Of a DNA stretch of 64,000 nt, positions 36,897 through 46,164 are shown piece by piece. The notes under the pieces are model-generated. The model was not told where the DNA came from, ran no database searches, and saw nothing but the letters and a program-made list of their open reading frames with translations. Where the stretch lies: the NCBI RefSeq assembly GCF_010500845.1, contig NZ_JAAAMI010000001.1, positions 310,001 through 374,000 on the forward strand. Reading direction: 5' to 3'. Both the position numbers and the translations under genes were made by a program. Within the stretch, counting starts at the first letter, position 1, and each line of letters begins with the position of its first letter. This DNA is from Flagellimonas sediminis. Its GTDB lineage: Bacteria > Bacteroidota > Bacteroidia > Flavobacteriales > Flavobacteriaceae.

Positions 36897-37482
36897 ACTT
36901 CTGGATAGCAGACTTTAATTGGTCCATTACCTTTTGCCTAAGCACAGGCAATACCTCATTTTCAAACCAAGGATTCTTGCTCAACCAAAACCGGTTTCGG
37001 GGCGATGGATGGGGCAATACAAAGTATTGGGGCAGATAGGCTTTGTAGTTCCTAACGGTTTCCGTGAGGTTTTTTTCCATTAGATCACCGAGGTAATGTT
37101 TCTGTGCATATTGGCCGATCAGCAGGGTTAATTTTAAATGGGGCATGCCCTTCAATACTTTTTGGTGCCATTGTGGGGCACATTCGGGCCGAGGGGGCAA
37201 GTCGCCGGATTTTCCCTTCCCGGGATAACAAAATCCCATGGGCATTTGGGCAATTTTGGTTTCATCATAAAATTCCGTATCGGTAACACCCATCCAGTTG
37301 CGGAGTTGTTTCCCACTGGGGTCGTCCCATGGCATCCCGGTTTCATGAACTTTGGTGCCCGGGGCATGGCCGATGATCAGAATCCGTGCTTTGGGGTTGG
37401 CGGCCACAATGGGCCGTGGACCCAACGGAAGGTGTTCTTGGCAAAGTGTACAATTTCGAATCTGTTGGAGTAACTCGTTCAT
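36886..37482 (-). CDS. Uracil-DNA glycosylase family protein
   Basis: A 198-residue protein of the UDG-like superfamily. Motif 1 is IIGHAPGTKVHETGMPWDDPSG and the late motif is LPHPSPRNRFWL (both given in part). An N-terminal NCTLC pair recalls iron-sulfur UDGs, but the full four-cysteine set is not obvious. The ATG at 37482 is preferred; upstream codons look non-coding. The final residues DQLKSAIQKSNI run into A+T-rich repeat-like DNA. Activity on uracil is inferred. Confidence 0.8.
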   Translation of the reverse strand: MNELLQQIRNCTLCQEHLPLGPRPIVAANPKARILIIGHAPGTKVHETGMPWDDPSGKQLRNWMGVTDTEFYDETKIAQMPMGFCYPGKGKSGDLPPRPECAPQWHQKVLKGMPHLKLTLLIGQYAQKHYLGDLMEKNLTETVRNYKAYLPQYFVLPHPSPRNRFWLSKNPWFENEVLPVLRQKVMDQLKSAIQKSNI

Positions 37483-37566
37483 TTTATTGTGATTCCTGTG
37501 GTATAAAATTATAAAAACGCCCCAACCTTTCAGTCGGGACGCTTTCACACCCTATCACCAAAATGA

Positions 37567-38040
37567 TTAATTATAGGTGCCTTTCAACTTGCTCCAGTTT
37601 TCGTTGGCCTTTCCCACCAACTTCGCATGGTTGTTCTCTGCCAACCACAATTGTTGGGCATCCAGCTCAATGTTGTACAGGTACAGAAAATATTTGCCAT
37701 CCTTTACGATAAACTTGTTCGGGTCCGGTCTAAACTTTGCGCCTGCATATACCCCAAAAGCACAGTAACCACCATATTGGGGCAAATACTTGCTTGGGTT
37801 TTTATCGAATTTCTTCTTTTGTTCGGCGTCGGTGAAATAATAAACCACCTTTTCATGCTCCGACTTGAATTGCTTCAATCCTTTTTGTGCAATACCTAGA
37901 TCCAAGTAGGAAACCGGGCTATAGCCTTCCAAGGCGATGTTGCTGTTATCGATGTTGTACGCTTTTTTGTCCTGGGCAACAGCCAAATTGATGCTAAGGG
38001 CCATTACCGCTAAAATTGAAATGTTTTTAATTGCTTTCAT
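37567..38040 (-). CDS. YHS domain-containing secreted protein
   Basis: A 157-residue protein with a signal peptide (MKAIKNISILAVMALSINLAVAQ is the signal region, cleaved near AVAQ). The YHS-like segment is in NIALEGYSPVSYLDLG...KYLPQYGGYCAFGVYAGAKF. YHS domains are thought to bind metal ions; a precise role is unknown. Last gene of a three-gene minus-strand run with the SPW and NTF2-like genes. Confidence 0.85.
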   Translation of the reverse strand: MKAIKNISILAVMALSINLAVAQDKKAYNIDNSNIALEGYSPVSYLDLGIAQKGLKQFKSEHEKVVYYFTDAEQKKKFDKNPSKYLPQYGGYCAFGVYAGAKFRPDPNKFIVKDGKYFLYLYNIELDAQQLWLAENNHAKLVGKANENWSKLKGTYN

Positions 38041-38070
38041 TGTTTGTAAAATTTTTAATTGTTTTTGTTT

Positions 38071-38424
38071 TTAATTGTCACTGGCACTCAGGGCCACCAC
38101 CAAGAACACTACGGTTGCGTTGAACCAGTAGTAAATGGCGTCGATTCCTTCGAACCCGAAGGCAAAGGGAGCGATCATAAAGGTCACCGCTACCAAAAGG
38201 TCGATGGCCAAATGCCCTTCAAAGGGAATCACCTTAAAAATGCTCAGTTTGTAATCGGTGAGCAGGCTTGCCGCAAATACGGCCAACCCTGTGGCCACCG
38301 AAAACCAAACCGCCATAGCCGAGGATTCACCCAAACCCAATAAAAAGGGAGCGACCAATAGCCCCAAACCCGCTGTGTAATCGGCCACGCCATGCAGCGT
38401 GGGCGTTATAAACCTTAAGTTCAT
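38071..38424 (-). CDS. SPW repeat-type small membrane protein
   Basis: A 117-residue protein with four hydrophobic segments in a 2+2 repeat: LLVAPFLLGLGESSAMAVW and a second LLVAVTFMIAPFAFGFEG. This matches SPW repeat proteins. No function is established. Lies 30 bases upstream of the YHS gene and 9 bases downstream of the NTF2-like gene. Confidence 0.75.
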   Translation of the reverse strand: MNLRFITPTLHGVADYTAGLGLLVAPFLLGLGESSAMAVWFSVATGLAVFAASLLTDYKLSIFKVIPFEGHLAIDLLVAVTFMIAPFAFGFEGIDAIYYWFNATVVFLVVALSASDN

Positions 38425-38433
38425 GGGCGAAGA

Positions 38434-38784
38434 TCAAGCATTAAAGTATTCCTCGTGGACCACTTTGCCCTCATCGTTCCAGATTCGGCGAATGATTTCG
38501 TGCCAATACACCCTGCTGTTGTCCTTCATCAAAAAATCGAAGGTAAACTCGGAGGCCGACACGTTTCCGTCCACAATGGTACGGTGCAATTGTATACCGT
38601 TCACCTGTGCAATGGCACTTGCAAATCCGGTCATTTTTTCCACCATTTGTTCCTTTCCGGTCGTGGTCACCTGGTTGTAGTCCGAAGTATTCGCGTCCTC
38701 GGCAAAATACTTCTCGACAGCAGCAACGATCGCACCTTGTGCAACAATGCTATCCATGTCTGTAGCTAGATTTTTAATATCCAT
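38434..38784 (-). CDS. NTF2-like / SnoaL-like domain protein
   Basis: A 116-residue single-domain protein of the cone-shaped NTF2-like fold: helices at the start (IVAAVEKYFAEDANTSDY) and a beta-sheet rich second half ending WNDEGKVVHEEYFNA. Such domains can be enzymes (isomerases, cyclases) or binding proteins. First gene of the NTF2-like/SPW/YHS run, 75 bases downstream of the AraC-type gene. Confidence 0.8.
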   Translation of the reverse strand: MDIKNLATDMDSIVAQGAIVAAVEKYFAEDANTSDYNQVTTTGKEQMVEKMTGFASAIAQVNGIQLHRTIVDGNVSASEFTFDFLMKDNSRVYWHEIIRRIWNDEGKVVHEEYFNA

Positions 38785-38859
38785 TTGCTATGTTTTACTG
38801 ATTAAACAATTTGTGTTGTAATTACAGGGCAAATGTCTTGTAGGATGGGCAGGTAAGAC

Positions 38860-39927
38860 CTACAAAAAAGGAGCAATCCCTTGTACTTTTTTGTTTTTGT
38901 ACTGGGACGGGGTCTCTCCGGTACTATGCTTGAAGAACGCTGAGAAATGATTGGGCTCCTCGAAACCCAATTGAAGGGAGATTTCTTTAATGGACATTTC
39001 TTGCCGGAGCATTTTTTTCGAAGTGCCAATTAATTCGTTTCGGATGAGGCTTCCCAAGGTATCGTGCATTTTGTCCTTGGTCTTTTTGGCGAGGGCCTTT
39101 ACGGAAAGGTTCATTTTATCCGCATAAAACTCCATTTGGTGTTCATTTTTATGGTGCAGACGGATAAGCTCCATCAAATTTTCCACAAAGCGGTCTTGTC
39201 GCTCGTAATCAAAATTGTCCCTGAATTCAATCGGTGTATAGCCTGTTCTTTTTTTGAAGACCCGATTAAAATAGGCCGGATCTTTAAAACCAACATCAAA
39301 GCAGACTTCCTGAACGCTACAATCGGTAAAAACCACTTTTTTCTTGCTTTCCACCAATCGCTTCTCCTCCAACATGGAACGCACGGTTATCCCAAGTTTT
39401 TCCTTTATGAGGCGGGAAGCATCCATTCCTTCCCCGCAGGCCAGATCCCTTAGCTCCAAAAGGGCAACCTGTGTCGAAAACAACTGGTCGATGGATTCCT
39501 TAACATCAAAAATGGATTGGTATTCCGATTTACTGGCATTGAAAGGGTTTTGTTGGAACCATTGTACCAAAGAATGGTCGATAATTTCCCTCGAATCGGG
39601 TTGGGATGCTTTTCCAGAAAGGTATTTTTCCAAAGGCGATCCTTGCAGGGCATCAATGTAACCCAAAGAAATCAGATGCTTGAACAAGACACGTACCTCC
39701 CTGTTCTCAAAAATCGTTTTACTGGGAAACTCCATTTTCTGCGCCTTAAAATCATCCGATAAGAACTTGATGTATTGGCCTTTTTCCAGATAGATGACCT
39801 TGTCTTCCCAGTCAAAGTAGTTTTTAAAATCGACCTGAATACCGCCCGATCCCGAAAGGATGTGCAGCAATGTGTACTGATTGATGAAATACACCTTATT
39901 CAGTTCTGGATTGAACAGTTGGACCAT
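38860..39927 (-). CDS. AraC-type regulator with two complete HTH domains
   Basis: A 355-residue protein with two tandem AraC-type DNA-binding domains. The first, about residues 172-240, has SVQEVCFDVGFKDPAYFNRVF and TGYTPIEFR; the second, about 258-345, has SIKEISLQLGFEEPNHFSAFF and TGETPSQYK. The N-terminal 110 residues look like a cupin-type sensor. An ordinary AraC protein has one such domain. It is immediately upstream of and co-directional with the NTF2-like/SPW/YHS operon, its likely target. Confidence 0.88.
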   Translation of the reverse strand: MVQLFNPELNKVYFINQYTLLHILSGSGGIQVDFKNYFDWEDKVIYLEKGQYIKFLSDDFKAQKMEFPSKTIFENREVRVLFKHLISLGYIDALQGSPLEKYLSGKASQPDSREIIDHSLVQWFQQNPFNASKSEYQSIFDVKESIDQLFSTQVALLELRDLACGEGMDASRLIKEKLGITVRSMLEEKRLVESKKKVVFTDCSVQEVCFDVGFKDPAYFNRVFKKRTGYTPIEFRDNFDYERQDRFVENLMELIRLHHKNEHQMEFYADKMNLSVKALAKKTKDKMHDTLGSLIRNELIGTSKKMLRQEMSIKEISLQLGFEEPNHFSAFFKHSTGETPSQYKNKKVQGIAPFL

Positions 39928-40002
39928 CTTCCCAAGTGTTTTTATACTTGGTCGTTTTGGAGTGTCTTAGCTATCAAGATGCACCAGAAGGTACATCCCA
40001 TT

Positions 40003-41130
40003 CTAAAGAATGAGTTGCAATAGATAAATGGTGAGCATTCCCCAAAACGTACCGGTGGCCATGCTTAAAATCGCCAGAATGATGGCATGCGGCATCCAAT
40101 TGGGGCGATAGGCCGCCGTAACCGCTGGGGCCGTGGCGATGCCGCCCACATTGGCCATGCTGGCAATGGGCACCCAAGCCATGTTCATATTCAACAGTTT
40201 GGCCACCAACACCATAAACACAAAGTGCCCAATAAGCCAGACCACTAAAAATCCAAAAAAGGACATATCAAAACCGAACAAGGCAAATTGCAGTTTCAAG
40301 CCTAGGATCGACATCACCAAAAGTATCAGAATGCCCCCGATTTTAAGCGTTAAGCGAAAATTCCATTTGGGCACAACATTGCCCAAAAGCAATCCGATGA
40401 GGGAAAGTACAACCACTTTTGCCACAAAAACGTCGAGAATTAAATGGCTAACCAAAACCACGAATAGCAAAATGCCCATACACCACCATGGAGAAAGCAG
40501 AAGTTCTTTGTGATCAACAATACGCTCGGGGATTTCTTGGTCAGAAATGCGGAGCGCCCTGTTCAATCCATCACTCTTTTTGATGGTCTGGAACATAATG
40601 ATGGTCCAGACATTCACCAAAATATTGTCCATCACCAATACGGAAAGAAAAATATTCTCAGGACATTCCACCAGTTCCTTGAGCACCAACTGACTGGTGC
40701 TACCCCCGATCCAACTCCCCACTATTGGCGGGACACCTTTCCAAAACCCTTTCGCCGCCAAGGTAGTGGATACAAGTTCGGAGTCGGCAAAACCCCAAAT
40801 GAACAGCACTGGAAACAAAGCGATAAATAAAGAGCCCGCCACAAACACCACGATGGGTTTGTAACCTATAGACTTCAACTGACCCAGAGACAAACTGGCC
40901 ATTACGGCAACAATGGTCAACGGAATAAAAAAGTCCCGGCTCAGGTTGTGGATATTGGCTTGTGATAAATCGAAACCGAACACATGGCAAATGATGGCCG
41001 GAATAACGTAGGAAAGGAGTATGGCAGGCACCCAATCGAACAGTGATTTGACCCATTTATGTTCCCAACGGTCCAAAAAATAGACACAGACCACTGTGAA
41101 TACCGTTATGCTCCATGGCAACCACTCCAT
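40003..41130 (-). CDS. DUF819 family membrane protein (putative permease)
   Basis: A 375-residue protein with about ten hydrophobic segments. The G-rich motifs PPIVGSWIGGSTSQLVLKE and ASMANVGGIATAPAVTAAY fit the DUF819 family of predicted permeases. It lies 4 bases downstream of the aspartoacylase-like gene, suggesting that the enzyme's product is transported. The substrate is unknown. Confidence 0.85.
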   Translation of the reverse strand: MEWLPWSITVFTVVCVYFLDRWEHKWVKSLFDWVPAILLSYVIPAIICHVFGFDLSQANIHNLSRDFFIPLTIVAVMASLSLGQLKSIGYKPIVVFVAGSLFIALFPVLFIWGFADSELVSTTLAAKGFWKGVPPIVGSWIGGSTSQLVLKELVECPENIFLSVLVMDNILVNVWTIIMFQTIKKSDGLNRALRISDQEIPERIVDHKELLLSPWWCMGILLFVVLVSHLILDVFVAKVVVLSLIGLLLGNVVPKWNFRLTLKIGGILILLVMSILGLKLQFALFGFDMSFFGFLVVWLIGHFVFMVLVAKLLNMNMAWVPIASMANVGGIATAPAVTAAYRPNWMPHAIILAILSMATGTFWGMLTIYLLQLIL

Positions 41131-41134
41131 GTTA

Positions 41135-42169
41135 CTACTGTAAAATGCCCAGATGAATGATGCGTCCGCCCGAAATATTCACGGGATTCGTGCTTTTTCC
41201 GATAACGATACCGGCCTCTGGTGCCACATACTCCTCGATGATTTCACCAAACGCATTTCGCATGGTTCCAATGGGCTGACCTTTGGTCAGTTTTTCGTTC
41301 AATTCCACATAAAGCTCCAAATACCCTCCTTTTTGGGTAAACAACCAATACGATTTGGAACACACATTTCTGGCTGGAGGAACAGTTGCTTCTCCCGGTT
41401 GAAGACCCAGCCATTTCATCAAATTTTGAAGGCCCTTAGTTCCCCGTTCAATCATTTCTTCTTGATAAACCTGTGGGTTGCCGTACTCCAAGGTAATGCT
41501 CTGTACACCCTTGGAAATGGCATAGGCCCGCATGGTTAGCCCGCTGGCTTCGCCAAAACTGGCCGTTCCTTTGTTGGAAACGATGATGTCCGGTTCCAAA
41601 AGCCTCAGCATGGTGGACAAGGTGTCGTTTTGCATATCCCCACGGCCATACAGGGTATTTACACGACCAAAACTTGCCGTGTGCAAGTCCACATGATAAT
41701 CAAAAAGTGGAATGATTTTTTGGGCGATTTGATACGCCATTTGTTGGGAGCGGTTGCCATTTAGTTTTCCTGGGAACAAACGGTTCAAATCCTGTAGATC
41801 GATAAACTCACGTTGGTTATTGGCAATCGCCAAAGGGTTTAACCCTGGAATGGCAATGATGGTGCCCTTCATAGTCGCCATATCAAGAGCGGACATTGCC
41901 CGTTGAATAATGGCTATCCCATTTAATTCGTTGCCATGAATGGCCGCGGTAAGGCCCAATACCTCCCCGTCTTGAGTCCCTCGGGCCACAATGACCGGTA
42001 TTTTGATGGGTTCCCCAACAGTATCTTCGCCCAGTTTCAACCAAAGGTTATGGATCTGGCCTTTTTCATACTGGGACAGGTCCAATTGTTCCACAATGGG
42101 ATGGGTTGTCTTTTGTCCAAAAAGCAACGAGCATGCAAATATGAAACAAGAAAAGAGCTTGGTTTTCAT
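41135..42169 (-). CDS. Succinylglutamate desuccinylase/aspartoacylase-like metallohydrolase
   Basis: A 344-residue secreted protein: signal peptide MKTKLFSCFIFACSLLFGQ. The M14-like zinc site is AAIHGNELNGIAI (H and E) with the third ligand in YHVDLHTASFG. Such enzymes hydrolyse N-acyl amino acids or amides. Because it is exported, the target is periplasmic. The DUF819 permease gene follows after 4 bases. Confidence 0.87.
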   Translation of the reverse strand: MKTKLFSCFIFACSLLFGQKTTHPIVEQLDLSQYEKGQIHNLWLKLGEDTVGEPIKIPVIVARGTQDGEVLGLTAAIHGNELNGIAIIQRAMSALDMATMKGTIIAIPGLNPLAIANNQREFIDLQDLNRLFPGKLNGNRSQQMAYQIAQKIIPLFDYHVDLHTASFGRVNTLYGRGDMQNDTLSTMLRLLEPDIIVSNKGTASFGEASGLTMRAYAISKGVQSITLEYGNPQVYQEEMIERGTKGLQNLMKWLGLQPGEATVPPARNVCSKSYWLFTQKGGYLELYVELNEKLTKGQPIGTMRNAFGEIIEEYVAPEAGIVIGKSTNPVNISGGRIIHLGILQ

Positions 42170-42198
42170 GGTGTTGGTATTTGAAATAAATATAGTCT

Positions 42199-42870
42199 TT
42201 ATTTCTTCCCACCCACCACGATTACAAATTCGCCTTTTGGAGGTTTTTGAATGAAATGTTGTAGCACCTCCTCCAAAGTGCCACGAACGGTTTCCTCATA
42301 GAGTTTGGTAAGTTCCCGGGATACCGAAACGGGTCTGTCCGGCCCAAAATATTCAGCAAAATGGGTCAGTGTTTTTACGAGCTTATGGGGCGATTCATAG
42401 AACACCATGGTGCGGGTTTCCTCCGCCAATTGTTGCAATCGGGTCTGGCGTCCCTTTTTCACGGGTAAAAACCCTTCAAAAACAAACCGGTCGTTGGGCA
42501 AACCGCTGTTCACCAAAGCGGGTACAAAAGCCGTGGCGCCGGGCAAGCATTCTACTTCAACGCCATTTTCGACACAGGCCCGGGTCAATAAAAACCCAGG
42601 GTCGGAAATGGCGGGGGTACCGGCATCGGAAATCAACGCGTAAACAGCTCCTCCCTTCAATTTTTCCACCAAATGCTCCACTTGCTTATGCTCATTGTGC
42701 ATGTGGTGACTCTGTAAGGGGGTGTCAATTTCAAAATGTTTCAGGAGTTTGCCACTGGTTCGGGTATCTTCGGCCAAAACAACATCCACTTCCTTCAATA
42801 CCTTAATGGCCCGAAGGGTCATATCTTCGAGATTTCCAATGGGTGTCGGTACCAGGTATAGTTTTCCCAT
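42199..42870 (-). CDS. rsmI: 16S rRNA (cytidine(1402)-2'-O)-methyltransferase
   Basis: A 223-residue tetrapyrrole-methylase-fold enzyme that methylates C1402 of 16S rRNA. Diagnostic motifs are LYLVPTPIGNLEDMTLRA, VVLAEDTRTSG, ISDAGTPAISDPG and VVFYESPHKLV-like TMVFYESPHKLVK. Full length. It lies just downstream of the conserved unknown gene at 42918-43589. Confidence 0.95.
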   Translation of the reverse strand: MGKLYLVPTPIGNLEDMTLRAIKVLKEVDVVLAEDTRTSGKLLKHFEIDTPLQSHHMHNEHKQVEHLVEKLKGGAVYALISDAGTPAISDPGFLLTRACVENGVEVECLPGATAFVPALVNSGLPNDRFVFEGFLPVKKGRQTRLQQLAEETRTMVFYESPHKLVKTLTHFAEYFGPDRPVSVSRELTKLYEETVRGTLEEVLQHFIQKPPKGEFVIVVGGKK

Positions 42871-42917
42871 AATCCAAAGGTACGGTCTTCCCGAAAAATA
42901 TGGTTATAAAATAGGAA

Positions 42918-43589
42918 TTAGGCGAATCTGCGCTCAATCAGGGAAAGGAAGCGGGCTTCGTATTCCTCCTTACCTTCCCAGTTGTTGTATTCCGGTTTCA
43001 CCATGTTGTTGATGAAGGCAATGGAGCGCTCCTCGGTATCAATCGTGTTGAGCTGGGACAATACCCGGGTATAGTCCTCCATGTTGTTGTTGAACAAATG
43101 CTTCACAAAGGCCAACCGATCATTGAGACCCACTTGAAGGTCTTTGTTGAGTTTATCGTTCAGGGACTGCGTTTTTATGGCGTTCTCTTTGGGAGCAAGG
43201 ATGTCCTTTTCATTTTTCATGTAATCAGGCTTGGCCACAAATTCCGCAAAAACCTGTTCCAAAGCTGCTTCGGAGGGCATTTCGGAAACCATATGTTTAA
43301 TGGTATCCATACCAGGAGTCATGATATCCTCTTCGTGCGGGTTGCTTTCAGGCACGGAAAGGTTTCCACTCAAGACCGCATTGGCCACTTTTTCAAAACG
43401 GGTGGCAATCACATTTTTGGAAACATCCACCTGTACATCGGCCAATTTTTCGTCTATAAATTTGAGCACGGCCAATTTCTCATAGATTGCCTTTGCCGTA
43501 TCGTAAAGTTGTGTTAGGTCGGAATCTTCCCGAGCCGTGATGATCTCTGTTGATAGTTTTATCAATTCTTCCCGCAATTTCCTGATCAT
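42918..43589 (-). CDS. Conserved hypothetical protein
   Basis: A 223-residue soluble protein, very rich in charged residues and predicted mostly helical. The N-terminal part (LREELIKLSTEIITAREDSD) looks coiled-coil-like, while the C-terminal part has the more specific TRVLSQLNTIDTEERSIAFI...NNWEGKEEYEARFL. No enzyme motif, signal peptide or membrane segment. Placed between rsmI and tdk. I do not recognise a named family. Confidence 0.75.
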   Translation of the reverse strand: MIRKLREELIKLSTEIITAREDSDLTQLYDTAKAIYEKLAVLKFIDEKLADVQVDVSKNVIATRFEKVANAVLSGNLSVPESNPHEEDIMTPGMDTIKHMVSEMPSEAALEQVFAEFVAKPDYMKNEKDILAPKENAIKTQSLNDKLNKDLQVGLNDRLAFVKHLFNNNMEDYTRVLSQLNTIDTEERSIAFINNMVKPEYNNWEGKEEYEARFLSLIERRFA

Positions 43590-43686
43590 AGCCGTAGTAT
43601 TTCTTATAAAAATATAACCTATTTGCCAATCCCCTTATGAATGAAAGGTTAAATTTCAAACCAAATACAGGGGTACATTTTTTTAG

Positions 43687-43694
43687 TAGCTTTG
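43687..43694 (+). promoter_or_regulatory. Probable -7 box of the tdk promoter
   Basis: TAGCTTTG matches TAnnTTTG and lies 53 bases before the tdk ATG. A TTTG at -33 is not evident. Confidence 0.45.
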
Positions 43695-43747
43695 TGCTTG
43701 TCCCAATATTAAACGGGAAAACACACAATTTCTTTCAAAAATAAGGT

Positions 43748-44392
43748 ATGTTTCTCGAAAACACGGTCAATCATAAAGAACAGTTTGGATGGATTGAGGT
43801 CATTTGCGGCTCCATGTTTTCCGGAAAAACCGAAGAGCTCATCCGCAGGCTCAAGCGGGCCCAGTTCGCCAAACAGAAAGTGGAAATTTTCAAACCGATT
43901 GTGGACACCCGTTACCATGAGGAAATGGTGGTGTCACACGATGCCAATGAAATCCGTTCCACCCCGGTGCCGGCCGCGGCCAACATCCGTCTTTTGGCTG
44001 ATGATTGTGATGTGGTGGGCATTGATGAGGCCCAATTTTTTGATGATGAAATCGTGACAGTCTGCAACGATTTGGCCAACCGTGGGGTACGGGTGGTGAT
44101 TGCCGGGCTCGATATGGACTTTAAAGGAAATCCCTTCGGACCCATGCCAGCCCTAATGGCAACAGCCGAATATGTGACCAAGGTGCATGCGGTCTGCACC
44201 CGTACCGGAAACTTGGCCAACTATAGTTTTCGGAAATCACACAACGAAAAATTGGTGCTCCTTGGAGAAACCGAAGAATATGAACCCTTGAGCCGTGCTG
44301 CTTTTTATAAGGCGATGTTGCGAGAAAAAATCAGCCAAATGGATGTGGCTTCAGAGGAAGTTGTTCCCAAAAAGAAAGGTTCGAATGGCTAA
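43748..44392 (+). CDS. tdk: Thymidine kinase
   Basis: A 214-residue type II thymidine kinase that phosphorylates thymidine in the salvage pathway. Features are Walker [53 protein letters not shown] and the lasso YSFRKS. Of the four cysteine-type zinc ligands, only the first (AVCTRTG) is visible; the usual second CxxC residue and the C-terminal pair are absent. Its end overlaps alr by 8 bases. Confidence 0.95.
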   Translation: MFLENTVNHKEQFGWIEVICGSMFSGKTEELIRRLKRAQFAKQKVEIFKPIVDTRYHEEMVVSHDANEIRSTPVPAAANIRLLADDCDVVGIDEAQFFDDEIVTVCNDLANRGVRVVIAGLDMDFKGNPFGPMPALMATAEYVTKVHAVCTRTGNLANYSFRKSHNEKLVLLGETEEYEPLSRAAFYKAMLREKISQMDVASEEVVPKKKGSNG

Positions 44393-45494
44393 GGTTGGCG
44401 AGACCACATTGTTCCTCGACCTTGCCGCCCTGGAACACAACTACCACTATCTGCGGTCCAAAATTGAGCCCGAAACCAAATTCATGGCCGTGGTTAAGGC
44501 CTTTGCCTATGGCAGTGATATGGTGGCAATTTCCAAGAAACTGGAAAAACTCGGAGTGGATTACTTTGCCGTGGCCTATGTGGGGGAAGGGGTACTGCTC
44601 AGGGATGCAGGCATAAAAACACCCATTTTGGTATTGCACCCCCTGGCTTCCAATTTTGATGATTTGATCGACCGCTGTCTGGAACCCAACCTGTACTCCA
44701 GAAACTTACTGACGCAATTCTTGGAAGTGGCGACTGCCAATAAGCAACAAGACTATCCCGTCCATATCAAATTCAACACCGGGTTGAACCGCCTGGGCTT
44801 TGGTGAAAATGATACGAGTTGGATAGCACAACAGGTAACCAATAACGAGACCATAAAAGTAAAATCGCTTTTTTCCCACTTGGCCGCCTCGGAAGATCCA
44901 AACGAGCGCGCTTTTAGTTTGGGACAAATCGAATCCTTTAAAAAAGCAAGTGACGCTTTGATAGAACAATTGGGCTATACGCCCATGCGACATATGCTGA
45001 ACACATCCGGGATCATCAATTACCCTGAGGCACAATTTGAAATGGTCCGTAGTGGCATCGGTTTGTACGGATATGGCAACGAAGCTGCCGTGGATGCCGA
45101 GTTAAAACCTGTAGCCACGTTAAAGACCATCATTTCGCAAATCCACGAAATAGGTCCCAATGAATCCGTGGGGTACAACCGAGCCTTCAAATCCGGGTCA
45201 AGGAAACGTACGGCCACACTACCCATTGGACACGCCGATGGCATCAACAGACAATATGGCAAGGGAAGGGCCGCCGTTCAAATCCATGGCAAAATGGCTC
45301 CGTTGATCGGCAACGTTTGCATGGACATGATCATGGTCGATGTTACCGAAATTGATTGTGCAGAAGGGGATGAGGTCACCGTATTTGGTCCCCAAAATTC
45401 GGCAGAAAGCTTTGCTTTGGGAGCAGGAACCATTTCCTATGAAATTTTGACCGCCATTTCCCAACGTGTGAAAAGAGTAGTTTTAAATGATTGA
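44385..45494 (+). CDS. alr: Alanine racemase
   Basis: A 369-residue PLP enzyme making D-alanine for peptidoglycan. The PLP lysine is in [11 protein letters not shown], a variant of the usual VVKADAYGHG. Later landmarks are GLNRLGF, LSTSG-like [34 protein letters not shown] (catalytic tyrosine) and [13 protein letters not shown]. The ATG at 44385 is used; the upstream extension lies inside tdk in another frame. Overlap with tdk suggests translational coupling. Confidence 0.94.
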   Translation: MAKVGETTLFLDLAALEHNYHYLRSKIEPETKFMAVVKAFAYGSDMVAISKKLEKLGVDYFAVAYVGEGVLLRDAGIKTPILVLHPLASNFDDLIDRCLEPNLYSRNLLTQFLEVATANKQQDYPVHIKFNTGLNRLGFGENDTSWIAQQVTNNETIKVKSLFSHLAASEDPNERAFSLGQIESFKKASDALIEQLGYTPMRHMLNTSGIINYPEAQFEMVRSGIGLYGYGNEAAVDAELKPVATLKTIISQIHEIGPNESVGYNRAFKSGSRKRTATLPIGHADGINRQYGKGRAAVQIHGKMAPLIGNVCMDMIMVDVTEIDCAEGDEVTVFGPQNSAESFALGAGTISYEILTAISQRVKRVVLND

Positions 45495-45567
45495 TTTTAA
45501 ACTTTTTTTAAGAAATAATCCCTTTTTTACTTAATTTGTTTCCTGTTAACCAATACTTGACTATAAA

Positions 45568-45975
45568 ATGGGATTTCTAAAAGAGTTTAAAGACTTTGCA
45601 ATGAAAGGAAACCTGGTGGATATCGCCGTAGGTTTCGTTATGGGTGCCGCTTTCAATAAAGTGGTTTCCTCTTTTACCGGTGGCATTGTTTCACCATTGA
45701 TCGGTTTGCTGTTCAAATCCGATTTCAACGACCTTAAATACGTAATAACCGAAGGAACTGTGAATGATGCTGGGGAAACCGTGGGGGAAATCGCGGTGAT
45801 GTACGGTGAGTTCCTAACCAATGTGATCGACTTCTTGATCGTTGCTTTCGTTATGTTCATGATCGTAAAGGGTGTGAACAAGATGAAGAAAAAAGAAGAA
45901 CCTGCACCAGAAGCTCCAAAAGGGCCTACCCAAGAGGAGTTGTTGGCAGAGATCCGCGATTTGTTGAAGAAATAA
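45568..45975 (+). CDS. mscL: Large-conductance mechanosensitive channel
   Basis: A 135-residue inner membrane channel that opens under osmotic downshock. It has the amphipathic start MGFLKEFKDFAMKGNLVDIAVG, TM1 with VGFVMGAAFNKVVSSF, TM2 with VIDFLIVAFVMFMIVKGVN and the charged C-terminal helix bundle KKKEEPAPEAP...LLAEIRDLL. Full length. A terminator follows at 46030-46068. Confidence 0.97.
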   Translation: MGFLKEFKDFAMKGNLVDIAVGFVMGAAFNKVVSSFTGGIVSPLIGLLFKSDFNDLKYVITEGTVNDAGETVGEIAVMYGEFLTNVIDFLIVAFVMFMIVKGVNKMKKKEEPAPEAPKGPTQEELLAEIRDLLKK

Positions 45976-46029
45976 GAATCGTACGTATCGATATAATCGG
46001 TACGACCGCTATACCACAATAATCATAAA

Positions 46030-46068
46030 AACCATCAATGTGTTTCGCAAGCATATTGATGGTTGTTT
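46030..46068 (+). terminator. Intrinsic terminator of mscL
   Basis: AACCATCAAT (46030-46039) pairs with ATTGATGGTT (46055-46064), followed by GTTTTATTT. Confidence 0.85.
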
Positions 46069-46113
46069 TATTTATAACATTTTGTTATTTTTTAATTATT
46101 CAAAATGAAAAAG

Positions 46114-46144
46114 CTTGTTTAAACCGTTGGCTGGGTTACCTTTG
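46114..46144 (+). promoter_or_regulatory. Bacteroidota-type promoter of asd
   Basis: TTG (46115-46117), a 19-base spacer and TACCTTTG (46137-46144) match the -33/-7 consensus, 20 bases before the asd ATG. Confidence 0.7.
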
Positions 46145-46164
46145 CATCAAGAAATTAGATTACG

